A stretch of 64,000 nt of DNA from Dehalococcoidia bacterium (GTDB lineage: Bacteria > Chloroflexota > Dehalococcoidia > Lucifugimonadales > Lucifugimonadaceae): the NCBI GenBank assembly GCA_026421215.1, contig JAPKBN010000002.1, positions 62,001-126,000 on the forward strand, given 5' to 3'. Shown piece after piece: positions 26,216 through 35,168 of the stretch; position 1 is the first letter of the stretch, and each line of letters starts with the position of its first letter. Below the pieces are notes generated by a model. It was not told the origin of the DNA, did no database searches, and was given only the letters and a program-made list of their open reading frames with translations. A program made the translations under genes and the position numbers.

Positions 26216-27304
26216 GTGTTTGATTCCACTCTTCAAAAGATAAACGCGATAGTAAATCGCCATTCCGAAGTCGAACTTGAGATGTCCGACCCGGTTGTCG
26301 CGACTGATCCAAATGCGATCCGTCGCCTCGGCCAAGAGTACTCGCGTCTCCACGACATCGTGGAGCTGGCAGGTCAACACGGACGTGTGGCGGTGGAACT
26401 CGAGGGAGCTCAGGAGATGCTGGCGGCCGAGAGCAATCCCGAACTGGCCGAGATGGCGCGCGTCGAAGTCCAGGAGTTGCAGGCGGACGAAGTTCGCCTT
26501 ACCGAAGAGCTGGAATTGGCTCTCCTGCCGCCGGATGCGACAGCCGAGGTCGACGCCATCGTCGAAATCAGGAAGGGAGCTGGCGGTGACGAGGCAGGTC
26601 TATTCGCTGCCGAGCTTTACCGGATGTATCAGCGCTACGCCGATTCGGCCGGCTGGAAAGTCACACTGGTGGACATCAATGAATCAGGAATTGGCGGCAT
26701 CAGCGAAGTTATTTTTGAGGTTCACGGCAGGGGTGCATTCAGCAGATTAAAGTTCGAGAGTGGTGTCCACCGAGTCCAGCGTGTCCCAACAACAGAATCG
26801 CAGGGACGTGTCCACACCTCCACGGCGACTGTCGCCGTGTTGCCAAAGCCGGACGAGCTCGAGATAAACATGAAAGCGGAAGACATCCGGATTGACATTT
26901 ACCACTCGGGCGGCGCCGGTGGACAGAACGTGAATAAGGTCGCCACCGCCGTACGCATGACGCACCTAGAGACGGGACTCGTCGTCACATCTCAGAAAGA
27001 GCGATCTCAGCTTCAAAACCGCCAGCATGCCATGGGCATCCTGAGTGCCCGTGTGTGGGATCTTCAACTGCGAAAGCAGCAGGAGGAGATCGCGGGAGAT
27101 CGCAAGGCGCAGGTGGGGACAGGAGATCGCTCTGAGAAAATTCGTACCTACAACTTCCCGCAGAGCAGAATCACGGATCATCGTATCAACCTGACCAGCC
27201 ACAATCTTCCACGTGTGCTTGAAGGTGGCCTGGACGAGTTTATCGACGCCCTTCGACGGGACGAACAGGCCCGAAAGCTGGCGGCGGTCGGCTCCGGGGA
27301 TTAA
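26216..27304 (+). CDS. prfA: Peptide chain release factor 1
   Basis: Class I release factor reading UAA and UAG. 362 residues: an N-terminal helical domain, the codon-recognition domain with the RF1-type PxT tripeptide as PTT in HRVQRVPTTESQGR, and the catalytic GGQ loop HSGGAGGQNVNKVATAV. GTG start with no obvious Shine-Dalgarno. The following gene, prmC, methylates the GGQ glutamine, and the prfA-prmC pairing is the classical arrangement. Confidence 0.97.
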   Translation: MFDSTLQKINAIVNRHSEVELEMSDPVVATDPNAIRRLGQEYSRLHDIVELAGQHGRVAVELEGAQEMLAAESNPELAEMARVEVQELQADEVRLTEELELALLPPDATAEVDAIVEIRKGAGGDEAGLFAAELYRMYQRYADSAGWKVTLVDINESGIGGISEVIFEVHGRGAFSRLKFESGVHRVQRVPTTESQGRVHTSTATVAVLPKPDELEINMKAEDIRIDIYHSGGAGGQNVNKVATAVRMTHLETGLVVTSQKERSQLQNRQHAMGILSARVWDLQLRKQQEEIAGDRKAQVGTGDRSEKIRTYNFPQSRITDHRINLTSHNLPRVLEGGLDEFIDALRRDEQARKLAAVGSGD

Positions 27305-27311
27305 CGAGGCC

Positions 27312-28211
27312 TTGGAACGTTCTGCGGACCGCACCGGGGAACCGGGTGGCGCGTCTTTAAAAGATCTTTTGGAGCGGACCCGCGCTCGACTGAAGGCCGT
27401 CGGCATTGAGGAGTATCAGCTTGAAGGCGAACTCCTACTTCAGCATGTGTTGAATATCGACTCCGCTCGTATGTTCGCCGCGCTGAACGACCGGGTCGAT
27501 CCTGAGGCCGAAACGCAGCTGCACCGATTGACTGTGCACCGTGAATCTCGCGAGCCGCTGGCATACATTACAGGCAGGAGGGCCTTCTACGGCCGTGAAT
27601 TTGAAGTCACTCCGGATGTTCTTATCCCGCGTACAGAGACAGAGTTGTTGGTCGAGTTAGTGCTGGGCTGGGTTACCGAGTATCCAGAGTTTCGGTCTGG
27701 TGTTCGTATCGCCGATATCGGGACCGGAAGCGGCACACTGGCGGTCACGCTGGCCGCTGAGCTTCGTCATGCCTCTGTGGACGCCGTGGACCTGTCTCCG
27801 CCGGCGTTGGTGGTGGCGAGAGCCAACGCCAGTCGATTTGGCGTCGTCGATCGCATCGAGTACTTCGAGGGCGACCTCGCCGCTCCGTTAGCCGGTCGAA
27901 ACTATCAGATCGTCGTTGCCAACCTGCCATACGTGAGATCTGACACGTTTGAGTCAGCACAGCAGGAAGTGCGTCGGGAGCCTGTGTTAGCGCTGTTGGG
28001 AGGAGAAGGCGGTCTCGATGTCGTGCGTCGCCTTGCGCCGATGCTGGAACCCATCATGGATGCATCCGGCAGCATCGTCCTCTTCGAGATCGATCCTCTG
28101 ACCTATGTAGGGGCCGTAGAAGCGTTATCGGAAGCGCTTCCAAGCGCCAGTATCAGGGTGGAATTGGACCTTGCCGGACTGGAGCGCTGCGTGGTCGCCG
28201 AACTCGGCTAA
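27312..28211 (+). CDS. prmC: Peptide chain release factor N5-glutamine methyltransferase PrmC
   Basis: Methylates the glutamine of the release-factor GGQ motif using SAM. An N-terminal helical domain (to about residue 90, ending YITGRRAFYGREFEV) is followed by the Rossmann methyltransferase domain. This has VLIPRTETELLVE, the SAM motif IADIGTGSGTLAVTLA and VVANLPYV, which occupies the place of the usual NPPY substrate-binding motif. TTG at 27312 is the best start, seven bases after the prfA stop, giving 299 residues; the ORF-track start inside prfA is unlikely. Ends at a strong hairpin terminator. Confidence 0.92.
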   Translation: MERSADRTGEPGGASLKDLLERTRARLKAVGIEEYQLEGELLLQHVLNIDSARMFAALNDRVDPEAETQLHRLTVHRESREPLAYITGRRAFYGREFEVTPDVLIPRTETELLVELVLGWVTEYPEFRSGVRIADIGTGSGTLAVTLAAELRHASVDAVDLSPPALVVARANASRFGVVDRIEYFEGDLAAPLAGRNYQIVVANLPYVRSDTFESAQQEVRREPVLALLGGEGGLDVVRRLAPMLEPIMDASGSIVLFEIDPLTYVGAVEALSEALPSASIRVELDLAGLERCVVAELG

Positions 28212-28240
28212 CAACCGGTAATGCCAGAATCAGAACGCGA

Positions 28241-28277
28241 AACACCCCAGGCGACTAGCGCCTGGGGTGTTCCTTTT
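28241..28277 (+). terminator. Strong rho-independent terminator between prmC and rpsI
   Basis: A perfect 13-bp stem, AACACCCCAGGCG with CGCCTGGGGTGTT, around a five-base loop, then CCTTTT on the plus strand. The minus-strand side has a shorter T run (TTTCG), so it may also stop the long ribosomal transcript arriving from the right. Confidence 0.9.
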
Positions 28278-28331
28278 GATCTTGATAAGCGCCCAATCGG
28301 ATCCGTCCGGCAGAGCATAGCTAAGCCGGGC

Positions 28332-28727
28332 CTAGCGCTTGGTGTACTGAGGCGCCTTACGGGCCTTCTTGAGGCCGTACTTCTTGCTTTCCTTGACTCG
28401 GGCATCTCGCGTCAGGTGGCCGCCGGCACGCAGGGGGGCGCGCAGGTTGGGGTCCATCACGAGAAGCGCACGGGCGATGCCGTGTGCAAGTGCACCGGAC
28501 TGGCCGGACGTACCGCCGCCGGTAATCTTGGCGACAACAGTGACGTTATCTATCATCTCGGTCGCTCGAAGAGGAGCGGTCGCCTCGAAGATCATCTTCT
28601 CGGCCGGAAGCGCCTCATTGGCGGGCCTGCCGTTGACGGTAATTCCGCCGGGCGTCGGGAACAGACGAACGCGCGCAACTGCGCTCTTTCGGCGACCCGT
28701 TCCGTAGTAGTAGTGCTGGTCCGTCAA
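28332..28727 (-). CDS. rpsI: 30S ribosomal protein S9
   Basis: 131 residues with the S9 signature YYYGTGRRKSAVARVRLFP at the N-terminus, GGGTSGQSGALAHGIARAL in the middle and the basic tail KKARKAPQYTKR that reaches the ribosomal P site. Last gene of the long minus-strand block, directly after rplM, as is usual for the rplM-rpsI pair. Confidence 0.98.
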   Translation of the reverse strand: MTDQHYYYGTGRRKSAVARVRLFPTPGGITVNGRPANEALPAEKMIFEATAPLRATEMIDNVTVVAKITGGGTSGQSGALAHGIARALLVMDPNLRAPLRAGGHLTRDARVKESKKYGLKKARKAPQYTKR

Positions 28728-29189
28728 CTAGGCATCCCCTTTTTTGGAGCGCGCAACTTCTGCGCCCGTGATCTGCGCCTCATGCGGATGTTCCGGGCCG
28801 GCGTAAATCTTAAGCCGGGATAACATCCGGGCACCGAGTTTTGTTTTCGGCAGCATTCCTTTGACGGAGTGCTGGATGATCCGATCAGGATGCTTGTCCT
28901 GCATCGTCTCGTACGAGATTCGCTTCAGATTGCCCGGGTACTGGCTGTGCCGCAGGTACTCTTTTTGCGTTGCCTTGTTGCCAGTGATCTTCACCTTCTC
29001 GGCGTTAATCACCACAACAAAATCTCCGCTGAGCAAGTGCGGGACGTAGCCCGGCTTGTGCTTGCCCATCAAAGACATGGCGATCCCCGTGCACAGACGA
29101 CCAAGCGTCTGTCCATCGGCATCGATTACTTGCCAGTCTGATTCAAGATCGCTGGCGCTTGGGTTATATGGCTTGAGCCTGGTGATCAT
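28728..29189 (-). CDS. rplM: 50S ribosomal protein L13
   Basis: 153 residues; typical L13 blocks WQVIDADGQTLGRL, GDFVVVINAEKVKITGNK and VKGMLPKTKLGARMLSRLKI. Its ATG overlaps the truA stop (ATGA), so translation is coupled, and its stop codon directly abuts the rpsI start. C-terminal SKKGDA is a short basic tail. Confidence 0.98.
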   Translation of the reverse strand: MITRLKPYNPSASDLESDWQVIDADGQTLGRLCTGIAMSLMGKHKPGYVPHLLSGDFVVVINAEKVKITGNKATQKEYLRHSQYPGNLKRISYETMQDKHPDRIIQHSVKGMLPKTKLGARMLSRLKIYAGPEHPHEAQITGAEVARSKKGDA

Positions 29190-29977
29190 CTAATCGTTGC
29201 TCGATCTCTTGTGGTGCGCGGAAGTCCGGTCCCGTCCGCACCTGGATAGTTTACCTTCGTCAAACACAGTCCGCGAGCCGGAGCAAGGTCTTTTGCAAGT
29301 CCACGCTCTGCCCGGTCAATCAATTCCTGGAACTGACTGCCGTCCATCCGAGCGCGGCCCACACGGACCAGTGCTCCGACCATGCGCCGCACCTGCTGGT
29401 GCACAAACGCATTTCCTCGGATATTGAACTCGACCTCGTCCCCGTTCCGGTTGACCCCTGATTCCTCCACCCGCCTGATCGTGATTGCATCCGACGGAGT
29501 TGCCGGACCGGCGAACGACGCAAAGTCATGTTCACCATTCAGGCGGGAGGCGGCCTCGTTCATCGCTGAATCGTCCAACCGATGCCTAACGTGTGTCGTT
29601 CGGAATCGAGAGAACGGCGATCGGGAACGCCGGTCTTTGATTATGTATCTGTACTCCCTGCTAGTTGCATCCCGTCTCGGATCAAAATTGTCTGCGACTC
29701 TTGAGGCGCAGACGATTGCGACGTCGTCGGGTAGGTAGTGATTTATCGCGTCCCGGATCTTCTCGTCGTTCAGTTCGGTCTCCACGTTGAAAGCCCCGAC
29801 CTGTCCTGTTCCATGCACTCCGGCATCGGTCCGGCTGGCGAGGTACAACCTGACCTGCTTGCCGAATATCGTCGGCAGGACGCTTTCTATCTCTCCCTGT
29901 ACTGTCCGGTCCGTGGCTTGCAGTTGTGAACCGTGCAAGTCCGTTCCGTCATATTCAATTACGAGCCCGATTCGCAT
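29186..29977 (-). CDS. truA: tRNA pseudouridine synthase A
   Basis: Makes pseudouridine at positions 38-40 of the tRNA anticodon arm. 263 residues from ATG 29977, where MRIGLVIEYDGTDLHG is the expected TruA N-terminus; the ORF track begins 34 codons earlier inside rplQ and is too long. The catalytic Asp is in LASRTDAGVHGTGQV. FVHQQVRRMVGALV and the closing ARGLCLTKVNYPG are also typical. Placed between rplQ and rplM as in many Gram-positive and Chloroflexota genomes. Confidence 0.95.
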   Translation of the reverse strand: MRIGLVIEYDGTDLHGSQLQATDRTVQGEIESVLPTIFGKQVRLYLASRTDAGVHGTGQVGAFNVETELNDEKIRDAINHYLPDDVAIVCASRVADNFDPRRDATSREYRYIIKDRRSRSPFSRFRTTHVRHRLDDSAMNEAASRLNGEHDFASFAGPATPSDAITIRRVEESGVNRNGDEVEFNIRGNAFVHQQVRRMVGALVRVGRARMDGSQFQELIDRAERGLAKDLAPARGLCLTKVNYPGADGTGLPRTTRDRATIR

Positions 29978-30023
29978 TATCGATAAATCGAAGCTCCGGA
30001 GGGTACCGGAGTTGCGAATCTGG

Positions 30024-30377
30024 CTAGGAAACCAACTCAAGTATGACCATCTCGGCTCCATCGCCTTTACGGGGACCAAGCTTGATCACTCGTGTGTAAC
30101 CACCCTGACGATCTGCGAACTCCGGGGCGATCTCGTCAAACAACCGCTTCACGACACTAGTATCGGTGATGAAGGCGGCCGCCTGTCTGCGGGAGTGGAT
30201 TGAGCCTTCTTTGCCGTGCGTAATCATGCGCTCAGCAAAGATGCGTGACTCTTTCGCCTTCTGCAGGGTTGTCTTGATTCTTCCGTGTCGGAGCAGGTCC
30301 GTAACCATGCTGCGGAACATTGCTCGCCTGATGTGACCGGGCCGGCCGAATGCTCGGCCCGAAACCTTATGTCTCAT
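30024..30377 (-). CDS. rplQ: 50S ribosomal protein L17
   Basis: 117 residues; starts MRHKVSGRAFGRPGHIRRAM, with RSMVTDLLRHGRIKTT and the GGYTRVIKLGPRKGDGAEM C-terminus. Its start lies 11 bases inside the end of rpoA, suggesting coupled translation. Confidence 0.98.
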   Translation of the reverse strand: MRHKVSGRAFGRPGHIRRAMFRSMVTDLLRHGRIKTTLQKAKESRIFAERMITHGKEGSIHSRRQAAAFITDTSVVKRLFDEIAPEFADRQGGYTRVIKLGPRKGDGAEMVILELVS

Positions 30378-31458
30378 TCTCGGTCTCCCCGGCGGTTACC
30401 GCTGCGACTTCTTCTGCACCGTCCGAGCTGGCTTCTCCGGAGGTAGTAGACCCAGCGGAGTCACCCTCGGCGCTCTCGGTTGGCGGGTCAGGTGACCAGA
30501 AGCCCTTCTCCTCAAGCCGTTCATACAGCTCGTCGAGAGACTTCTGTCCGAAATTCCTGATCCTGAGCAGGTCACGTTTTGGCATCTTGAGAACTTCACC
30601 GACCCGGTGAACACCGGCTCGCTTCAGGCAGTTAAGTGTGCGCGCCGAAAGGTCGAGTGACTCAACAGGTGTGAGAGCCTGGCTCGACACTGCGGGATCG
30701 GCACTAAGTGGGTCTTCATCGCTCCGACCAACCTCAAGATTGGCAAAGAGGAGGAAGCGGTCATTCAGTTGCGCTGCGGCGTTACGTACCGCCTCCATCG
30801 GGGTCAGTGTTGCGTCGGTCCAGACCTCAATGACGAGGCGTTCCAGATCGGTCTTCTGACCGACACGGGTCGACTCGACTTTGAACCCGGCCTTGCGCAC
30901 AGGGGTGTACACCGCGTCCACGGGGAGCACGCCAATCGGAAGACCGGTCTCGTGCGCCGCAGGAATGTAACCTGTTCCCTGTTCGACGTTCATCTCGATA
31001 GAGACACGAGCCTCTGCCGAGTCCAACGACAACAGGTGGAGTTCAGGATTGACGATCTCAAAGTCGGACGACGCCATAACATCTCCGGCCTTCACTTCGC
31101 CCTCACCATCCACCTCAAGCCGCAAGCGGCCGGGCCGATCCGCGAGGGAGCGAAGCCGTATGCTCTTGATGTTCATCATGAGCTCGGGGACCTCTTCCTT
31201 CACGTGCGGGATGACCGAGTACTCGTGATTTACGCCGTCAATCTTGACCCAGGTAACTGCTGTGCCCGGCAGCGAGCTCAAAAGCACCCGCCGGAGAGCG
31301 TTACCAAGGGTGGTCGCCCAGCCCCGTTCGAGCGGCTCTGCCGAAAACATCCCGTAAGTGTCGTCCATCTCTATGATCGAGAGGGCGAGCTGTGGGACTT
31401 CAGGAGCCGCAGGTTGTAGCTCTTCTGTTGTGGGGAGCCCGTATAGGTTATCTAGCAT
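30367..31458 (-). CDS. rpoA: DNA-directed RNA polymerase subunit alpha
   Basis: 363 residues. The N-terminal dimerisation domain has FSAEPLERGWATTLGNALRR and VLLSSLPGTAVTWVKIDG. The C-terminal DNA-binding domain has LDLSARTLNCLKRAGVHRVG and IRNFGQKSLDELYERLEEKG. About 40 residues of Ser/Gly/Glu/Ala-rich tail follow the C-terminal domain, longer than usual and probably disordered. Overlaps rplQ downstream; rpsD lies 12 bases upstream. In this block alpha is co-transcribed with S13, S11, S4 and L17, the standard alpha operon. Confidence 0.98.
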   Translation of the reverse strand: MLDNLYGLPTTEELQPAAPEVPQLALSIIEMDDTYGMFSAEPLERGWATTLGNALRRVLLSSLPGTAVTWVKIDGVNHEYSVIPHVKEEVPELMMNIKSIRLRSLADRPGRLRLEVDGEGEVKAGDVMASSDFEIVNPELHLLSLDSAEARVSIEMNVEQGTGYIPAAHETGLPIGVLPVDAVYTPVRKAGFKVESTRVGQKTDLERLVIEVWTDATLTPMEAVRNAAAQLNDRFLLFANLEVGRSDEDPLSADPAVSSQALTPVESLDLSARTLNCLKRAGVHRVGEVLKMPKRDLLRIRNFGQKSLDELYERLEEKGFWSPDPPTESAEGDSAGSTTSGEASSDGAEEVAAVTAGETENET

Positions 31459-31470
31459 CGAGGAAACCCC

Positions 31471-32115
31471 TTACCGCTTGGAGTAGAACTCGACGATCAT
31501 CCGGGTGTCGACTTTCGTGTCGATCTCGGATGGTGCAGGCAAAGCTGCAACAGTGCCGGTTGCGTTTTCGGCGTTCAGCTGTAGCCAGCCGGGAACCGTG
31601 CGCTTTGGCAATGTTTCTTTCATCGTCTTGAAGTAGTTATTTGAACGCGACTGCTCACGCCACGAGATCACATCGCCGGGTTTGACCATGTATGACGGGA
31701 TGTCTACCCGTCGCCCGTTGACCTCAAGGTGGCCGTGGTTGACTAGCTGTCGTGACTGATTTCTTGACTCACCGAAAGCAAGCCTGTAGACCACGTTGTC
31801 TAGTCGACGCTCAAGCAGTTGCATGAGTCGGTCACCGGTTACACCGGAAGCGCGCGTCGCCTCTTTCATGTAGTTGCTGAACTGGCGTTCAAGCGTGCCG
31901 TACACGAATCGGGCCTTTTGTTTTTCACGCAGTTGCGTACCGTGCTCGGAAATCCGGCGACGTCGTTGCATCCCTGCGTTTGCGGCCTGCTCGCCCGGAG
32001 GCGACCGCCGCTTGTCAACGGCGCAGCGCGGCGTGTAGCAGCGTTCGCCTTTTAGGAAGAGCTTTTCTCCCACCCGCCTGCAGAGTCTGCAAGCCGGACC
32101 GTTATACCTCGCCAT
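31471..32115 (-). CDS. rpsD: 30S ribosomal protein S4
   Basis: 214 residues. The N-terminus carries four cysteines, CRLC and CYTPRC (C9, C12, C26, C31), so this is the zinc-binding form of S4. The S4 RNA-binding domain includes LERRLDNVVYRLAFGESRNQ and LVNHGHLEVNGRRVDIPSY. C-terminal MIVEFYSKR is the family ending. In other bacteria S4 represses the alpha operon; whether it does here is unknown. Confidence 0.98.
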   Translation of the reverse strand: MARYNGPACRLCRRVGEKLFLKGERCYTPRCAVDKRRSPPGEQAANAGMQRRRRISEHGTQLREKQKARFVYGTLERQFSNYMKEATRASGVTGDRLMQLLERRLDNVVYRLAFGESRNQSRQLVNHGHLEVNGRRVDIPSYMVKPGDVISWREQSRSNNYFKTMKETLPKRTVPGWLQLNAENATGTVAALPAPSEIDTKVDTRMIVEFYSKR

Positions 32116-32244
32116 TGAAGCCTGTTTTTTCCTTTCGCCCGTGAAGTGGGCGTGCTGGGGCGGATCCGGTTGAGGACAGTTGAGCCCGGATTCGGCTTTA
32201 ACAACTCGTCATCGGTGTGGTGACGAGCCTCGTAACGTCGGGGA
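32116..32244 (-). other. rpsK-rpsD intercistronic spacer with hairpins
   Basis: 129 bases, long for this block. The transcript strand can form CTCGTCA/TGACGAG (7 bp) and a CGCCC/GGGCG hairpin before AAGGAAAAAACAGG and the rpsD start. It may be a translation control or processing site. Confidence 0.35.
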
Positions 32245-32631
32245 CTAAACCCGTCGTTTTTTCGGTGGCCGACACCCGTTGTGGGGCACCGGGGTTACGT
32301 CTTTGATACTGGTGATTCGCAGACCCGTAGCCTGAAGGGACCGGATCGCCGCTTCACGGCCGGATCCGGGACCTTTGACCATAACGTCCACGGTACGAAG
32401 ACCGTGGTCCATCGCCTTTCGGGCGGCCTGTTCCCCGGCGCGCTGCGCAGCGAAGGCGGTCCCTTTGCGAGATCCTCGAAACCCTACGGTTCCGGCGCTC
32501 GCCCAGGACAGCACATCGCCGTTTGGCTCGGTAAGGGTCACGATTGTGTTGTTAAACGTGGCGGAGACGAACGCGTGCCCCTGCGGGACAAACTTCCTCT
32601 CACGACGTCGTGTACGAACTCTTCTCGGCAT
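32245..32631 (-). CDS. rpsK: 30S ribosomal protein S11
   Basis: 128 residues; [56 protein letters not shown] and the terminal [13 protein letters not shown] are all standard S11 sequence. N-terminus rich in Arg ([12 protein letters not shown]). Confidence 0.98.
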   Translation of the reverse strand: MPRRVRTRRRERKFVPQGHAFVSATFNNTIVTLTEPNGDVLSWASAGTVGFRGSRKGTAFAAQRAGEQAARKAMDHGLRTVDVMVKGPGSGREAAIRSLQATGLRITSIKDVTPVPHNGCRPPKKRRV

Positions 32632-32749
32632 TCTTTGTTTCGACTCCGCCTCCGGGCGGGTTAATCACTGACCTGTGCCATCCACAATTTGCGATGGCGT
32701 TTTGACATCTGGATATCCGGCTCGTAATGGCCGGCCTATGACAAGTGGC

Positions 32750-33130
32750 CTAGTGGCCGACCTTCTTCTTGTTGGCAATTGCGCGCCTACGACCGCGCTT
32801 GGTCCTAGCATTGGTCTTTGTGCGCTGTCCACGTGCGGGCAGGCCACGACGGTGGCGCAGACCACGGTAACTTCCAATATCGATCAAACGGCGGACGTTC
32901 ATCTGGACATCTCGCCTGAGGTCTCCTTCGATGATTGCTCCGCTACGGTCAAGGGCGCCACGGAGCCGATTGAGCTCCTCTTCGCTGAGCTCCCGGACAC
33001 GTGGGTTTCCGGGAAGCGCTGCTTCCTCCACGACGCGTTTGGCCACGGACGGACCTACGCCGTAAACGGTCTGAATTGAAACTTCAACCCGTTTGTTGTC
33101 CGGTATGTTCACTCCAGCGACGAGCGCCAT
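32750..33130 (-). CDS. rpsM: 30S ribosomal protein S13
   Basis: 126 residues; starts MALVAGVNIPDNKRVEVSIQ, with YGVGPSVAKRVV, YRGLRHRRGLPARGQRTKTN and a basic tail TKRGRRRAIANKKK. A spacer of 118 bases containing GCCATC/GATGGC and CCGGC/GCCGG inverted repeats separates it from rpsK. Confidence 0.98.
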   Translation of the reverse strand: MALVAGVNIPDNKRVEVSIQTVYGVGPSVAKRVVEEAALPGNPRVRELSEEELNRLRGALDRSGAIIEGDLRRDVQMNVRRLIDIGSYRGLRHRRGLPARGQRTKTNARTKRGRRRAIANKKKVGH

Positions 33131-33202
33131 ATGCGATGTTCCTTAAATATCCTGAAACTCTTGAGATCCCGGTACAGCCGGCCGCGATGCCAGCATGGGT
33201 AA

Positions 33203-33316
33203 CTAACCCTGGCGTTGCTTGTGCCGTCCATTGCTGCACAGCACGCGAATGACGCCCTTTCGTCGGATCACCTTGCAGTTGGCGCACCGAGGTTTTACAG
33301 ATGCTCTTACTTTCAT
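33203..33316 (-). CDS. rpmJ: 50S ribosomal protein L36
   Basis: 37 residues, missed by the ORF track. Translation is [20 protein letters not shown] followed by [17 protein letters not shown]. The zinc ligands are the Cys of CANC, the Cys of LCSN and the His of GRHKQRQG, so this is the Zn-binding (C+) form. Lies between infA and rpsM, its standard position. Confidence 0.97.
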   Translation of the reverse strand: MKVRASVKPRCANCKVIRRKGVIRVLCSNGRHKQRQG

Positions 33317-33356
33317 ATCTCTAAATCCCGCCCCTGACGGTTAACTACAGACCGGT

Positions 33357-33575
33357 TTACTTGAACCGGTAGGTGATCCGGCCACGGGTGAGGTCGTAAG
33401 GAGAGAGCTCCACCAGCACCCTGTCGCCGGGGAGAACCCGGATGAAGTTCAACCGGATCTTTCCGGATGCGTGTGCCAGTACTTTGTGCCCGGTCGGGAG
33501 CTCCACGCGGAAGTTCGCGTTGGGAAGCGCCTCTGTGACCGTGCCCTCTACTTCGATGCCTTCCTTCTTAGCCAA
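33357..33575 (-). CDS. infA: Translation initiation factor IF-1
   Basis: 72 residues, a single OB-fold S1-like domain: [60 protein letters not shown]. Standard length and start. Located between map and rpmJ as usual. Confidence 0.98.
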   Translation of the reverse strand: MAKKEGIEVEGTVTEALPNANFRVELPTGHKVLAHASGKIRLNFIRVLPGDRVLVELSPYDLTRGRITYRFK

Positions 33576-33600
33576 ATTTTCTCCGTTTCCCGTAAACCGT

Positions 33601-34413
33601 TTAAAGGACCGTCAAAACTTCAGGACCTTCTGGTGTTATCGCCAAGGTGTGTTCGAAATGCGCCGATAGTTTTCTGTCTGCCGTTACGACTGTCCAGCCA
33701 TCGCCGAGGCTCTCAGTCCTCCACGTGCCAAGATTTACCATTGGCTCTATGCAGATGACCATCCCCTCACGAAGTTGCGGTCCCTGCCCACCAACTCCCA
33801 CATTTGGAATTTGCGGCGCTTCATGCAACCGACGGCCTATTCCGTGTCCCGTGTACTCCCTGACTAGTTCAAATCCAAGAGGCCTTACGTACCCTTCCAC
33901 TGCGGCGGAGATGTCTCCGACCCTAGCACCTGGGACCGCTGCCAGAATCCCCTGTTCCAGTGCACGCCGAGTTACCTCGACGAGCTCCTTCTTTTCTTCA
34001 TCCCCATCCCCGGCTATTAGCGTTACCGCTGAGTCCCCGTGGAAGCCATCGACGACAGCGCCGATGTCCAACTTCACCAGATCACCGTCCTGGATCACCC
34101 GGTTGCCCGGGATCCCGTGGACTATCTCCTCGTTCAAGGAGGTACAGATCACACCCGGGAACGGAATCGCCCCCGGGATTGGCGCGTAGCCTAGAAAGGA
34201 CGGTTCGGCGCCTCTATCCGAGATGACCTTCCGGGCTTCTTGATCCAGATGACCCGTAGTCATTCCGGGTTCCAGTATATTTATGAGCCGTTCCCTGACC
34301 GCCGCGACAACTTTCCCGGCAGCACGCATCGAATCCAGTTCACGGGCAGACTTAATAGTCGGTACCCGAAACATTGGATCCGATTCTGAGCCGAGATTTG
34401 TGCCGTGGTTCAA
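33601..34413 (-). CDS. map: Methionine aminopeptidase, type I
   Basis: Removes N-terminal Met from nascent proteins with two divalent metals. Ligands are the Asp pair in [18 protein letters not shown], His in [16 protein letters not shown], Glu in [11 protein letters not shown] and Glu in [11 protein letters not shown]. 270 residues from TTG 34413, which has AGGAG five bases upstream. ATG 34374 ([16 protein letters not shown]) is the alternative and is closer to the usual family N-terminus, though it lacks a good ribosome site. Sits between adk and infA, as in many bacteria. Confidence 0.96.
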   Translation of the reverse strand: MNHGTNLGSESDPMFRVPTIKSARELDSMRAAGKVVAAVRERLINILEPGMTTGHLDQEARKVISDRGAEPSFLGYAPIPGAIPFPGVICTSLNEEIVHGIPGNRVIQDGDLVKLDIGAVVDGFHGDSAVTLIAGDGDEEKKELVEVTRRALEQGILAAVPGARVGDISAAVEGYVRPLGFELVREYTGHGIGRRLHEAPQIPNVGVGGQGPQLREGMVICIEPMVNLGTWRTESLGDGWTVVTADRKLSAHFEHTLAITPEGPEVLTVL

Positions 34414-34480
34414 GAAAGCTCCTAAAGATTATAGCTGATGCCTGATCAGGCCGCACCTGCCGGATGGGATTGCGCGCAAG

Positions 34481-35119
34481 CTAGCCGAGCGCGGCGGCCA
34501 GATCTTCCTGCACGCCGTCGATCGACTGTTCTCCATCGACTTCCACCAGGGTGCCAATTTTTTGGTAATGATCGAGTACGGGCGTCGTTTGTGTTGCGTA
34601 TACCCTGAGACGGTTTAGCACCGCTTCAGGCTTATCGTCCTCTCGTCGGACCAGATCGCTGCCGCAGTCATCGCACTTGTCAGCATTCCGCGGTTTATTA
34701 AAAGCATCGTGATACGGCCGCTGGCAATTTGGGCAGGTAGCACGCCCTGCAAGGCGGCGGACCAGCTCCTCTTCTGAGACCTTAAAAAAGATTGATCGGT
34801 CCACGCTCGTGTTGGCCGCAGTGAGCGCCTCGTCGAGGGCGGCTGCTTGCGCGACTGTGCGCGGAAAACCGTCTAACAAAATCCCATCAGAATCAGGGCC
34901 CTCCAGTCGGCCCTTGATCATCCCGATCATCACATCGTCCGGGACTAGGTCGCCGCGATCCATGAACGCTTTGGCGGCCAGGCCCAGTTCAGTAGCGGCG
35001 GCCACTTCTGCGCGAAGTAGATCACCTGTCGCCAGATGCGTCAGGTTCTTCTTTTGTGCGAGAGTTTTGGCCTGTGTGCCCTTGCCTGCTCCGGGCGCGC
35101 CAAGAAATACGATGAGCAA
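34481..35119 (-). CDS. adk: Adenylate kinase
   Basis: Interconverts ATP + AMP and 2 ADP. 212 residues: P-loop FLGAPGAGKGTQAKTLA, NMP-binding region THLATGDLLRAEVAAA and DGFPRTVAQA. A zinc-binding lid carries CPNC and CDDC, typical of Gram-positive-type long adenylate kinases. TTG start. In the secY-adk-map order. Confidence 0.97.
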   Translation of the reverse strand: MLIVFLGAPGAGKGTQAKTLAQKKNLTHLATGDLLRAEVAAATELGLAAKAFMDRGDLVPDDVMIGMIKGRLEGPDSDGILLDGFPRTVAQAAALDEALTAANTSVDRSIFFKVSEEELVRRLAGRATCPNCQRPYHDAFNKPRNADKCDDCGSDLVRREDDKPEAVLNRLRVYATQTTPVLDHYQKIGTLVEVDGEQSIDGVQEDLAAALG

Positions 35120-35168
35120 CGAGTAAGTTTGCCTCTGTGCCTTTAATCGGTTAGCGGATCGGGTTGAT

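Noticed and set aside
30769-31419. 216-residue plus-strand ORF opposite rpoA
   Set aside because: Shadow frame of rpoA, with no family features.
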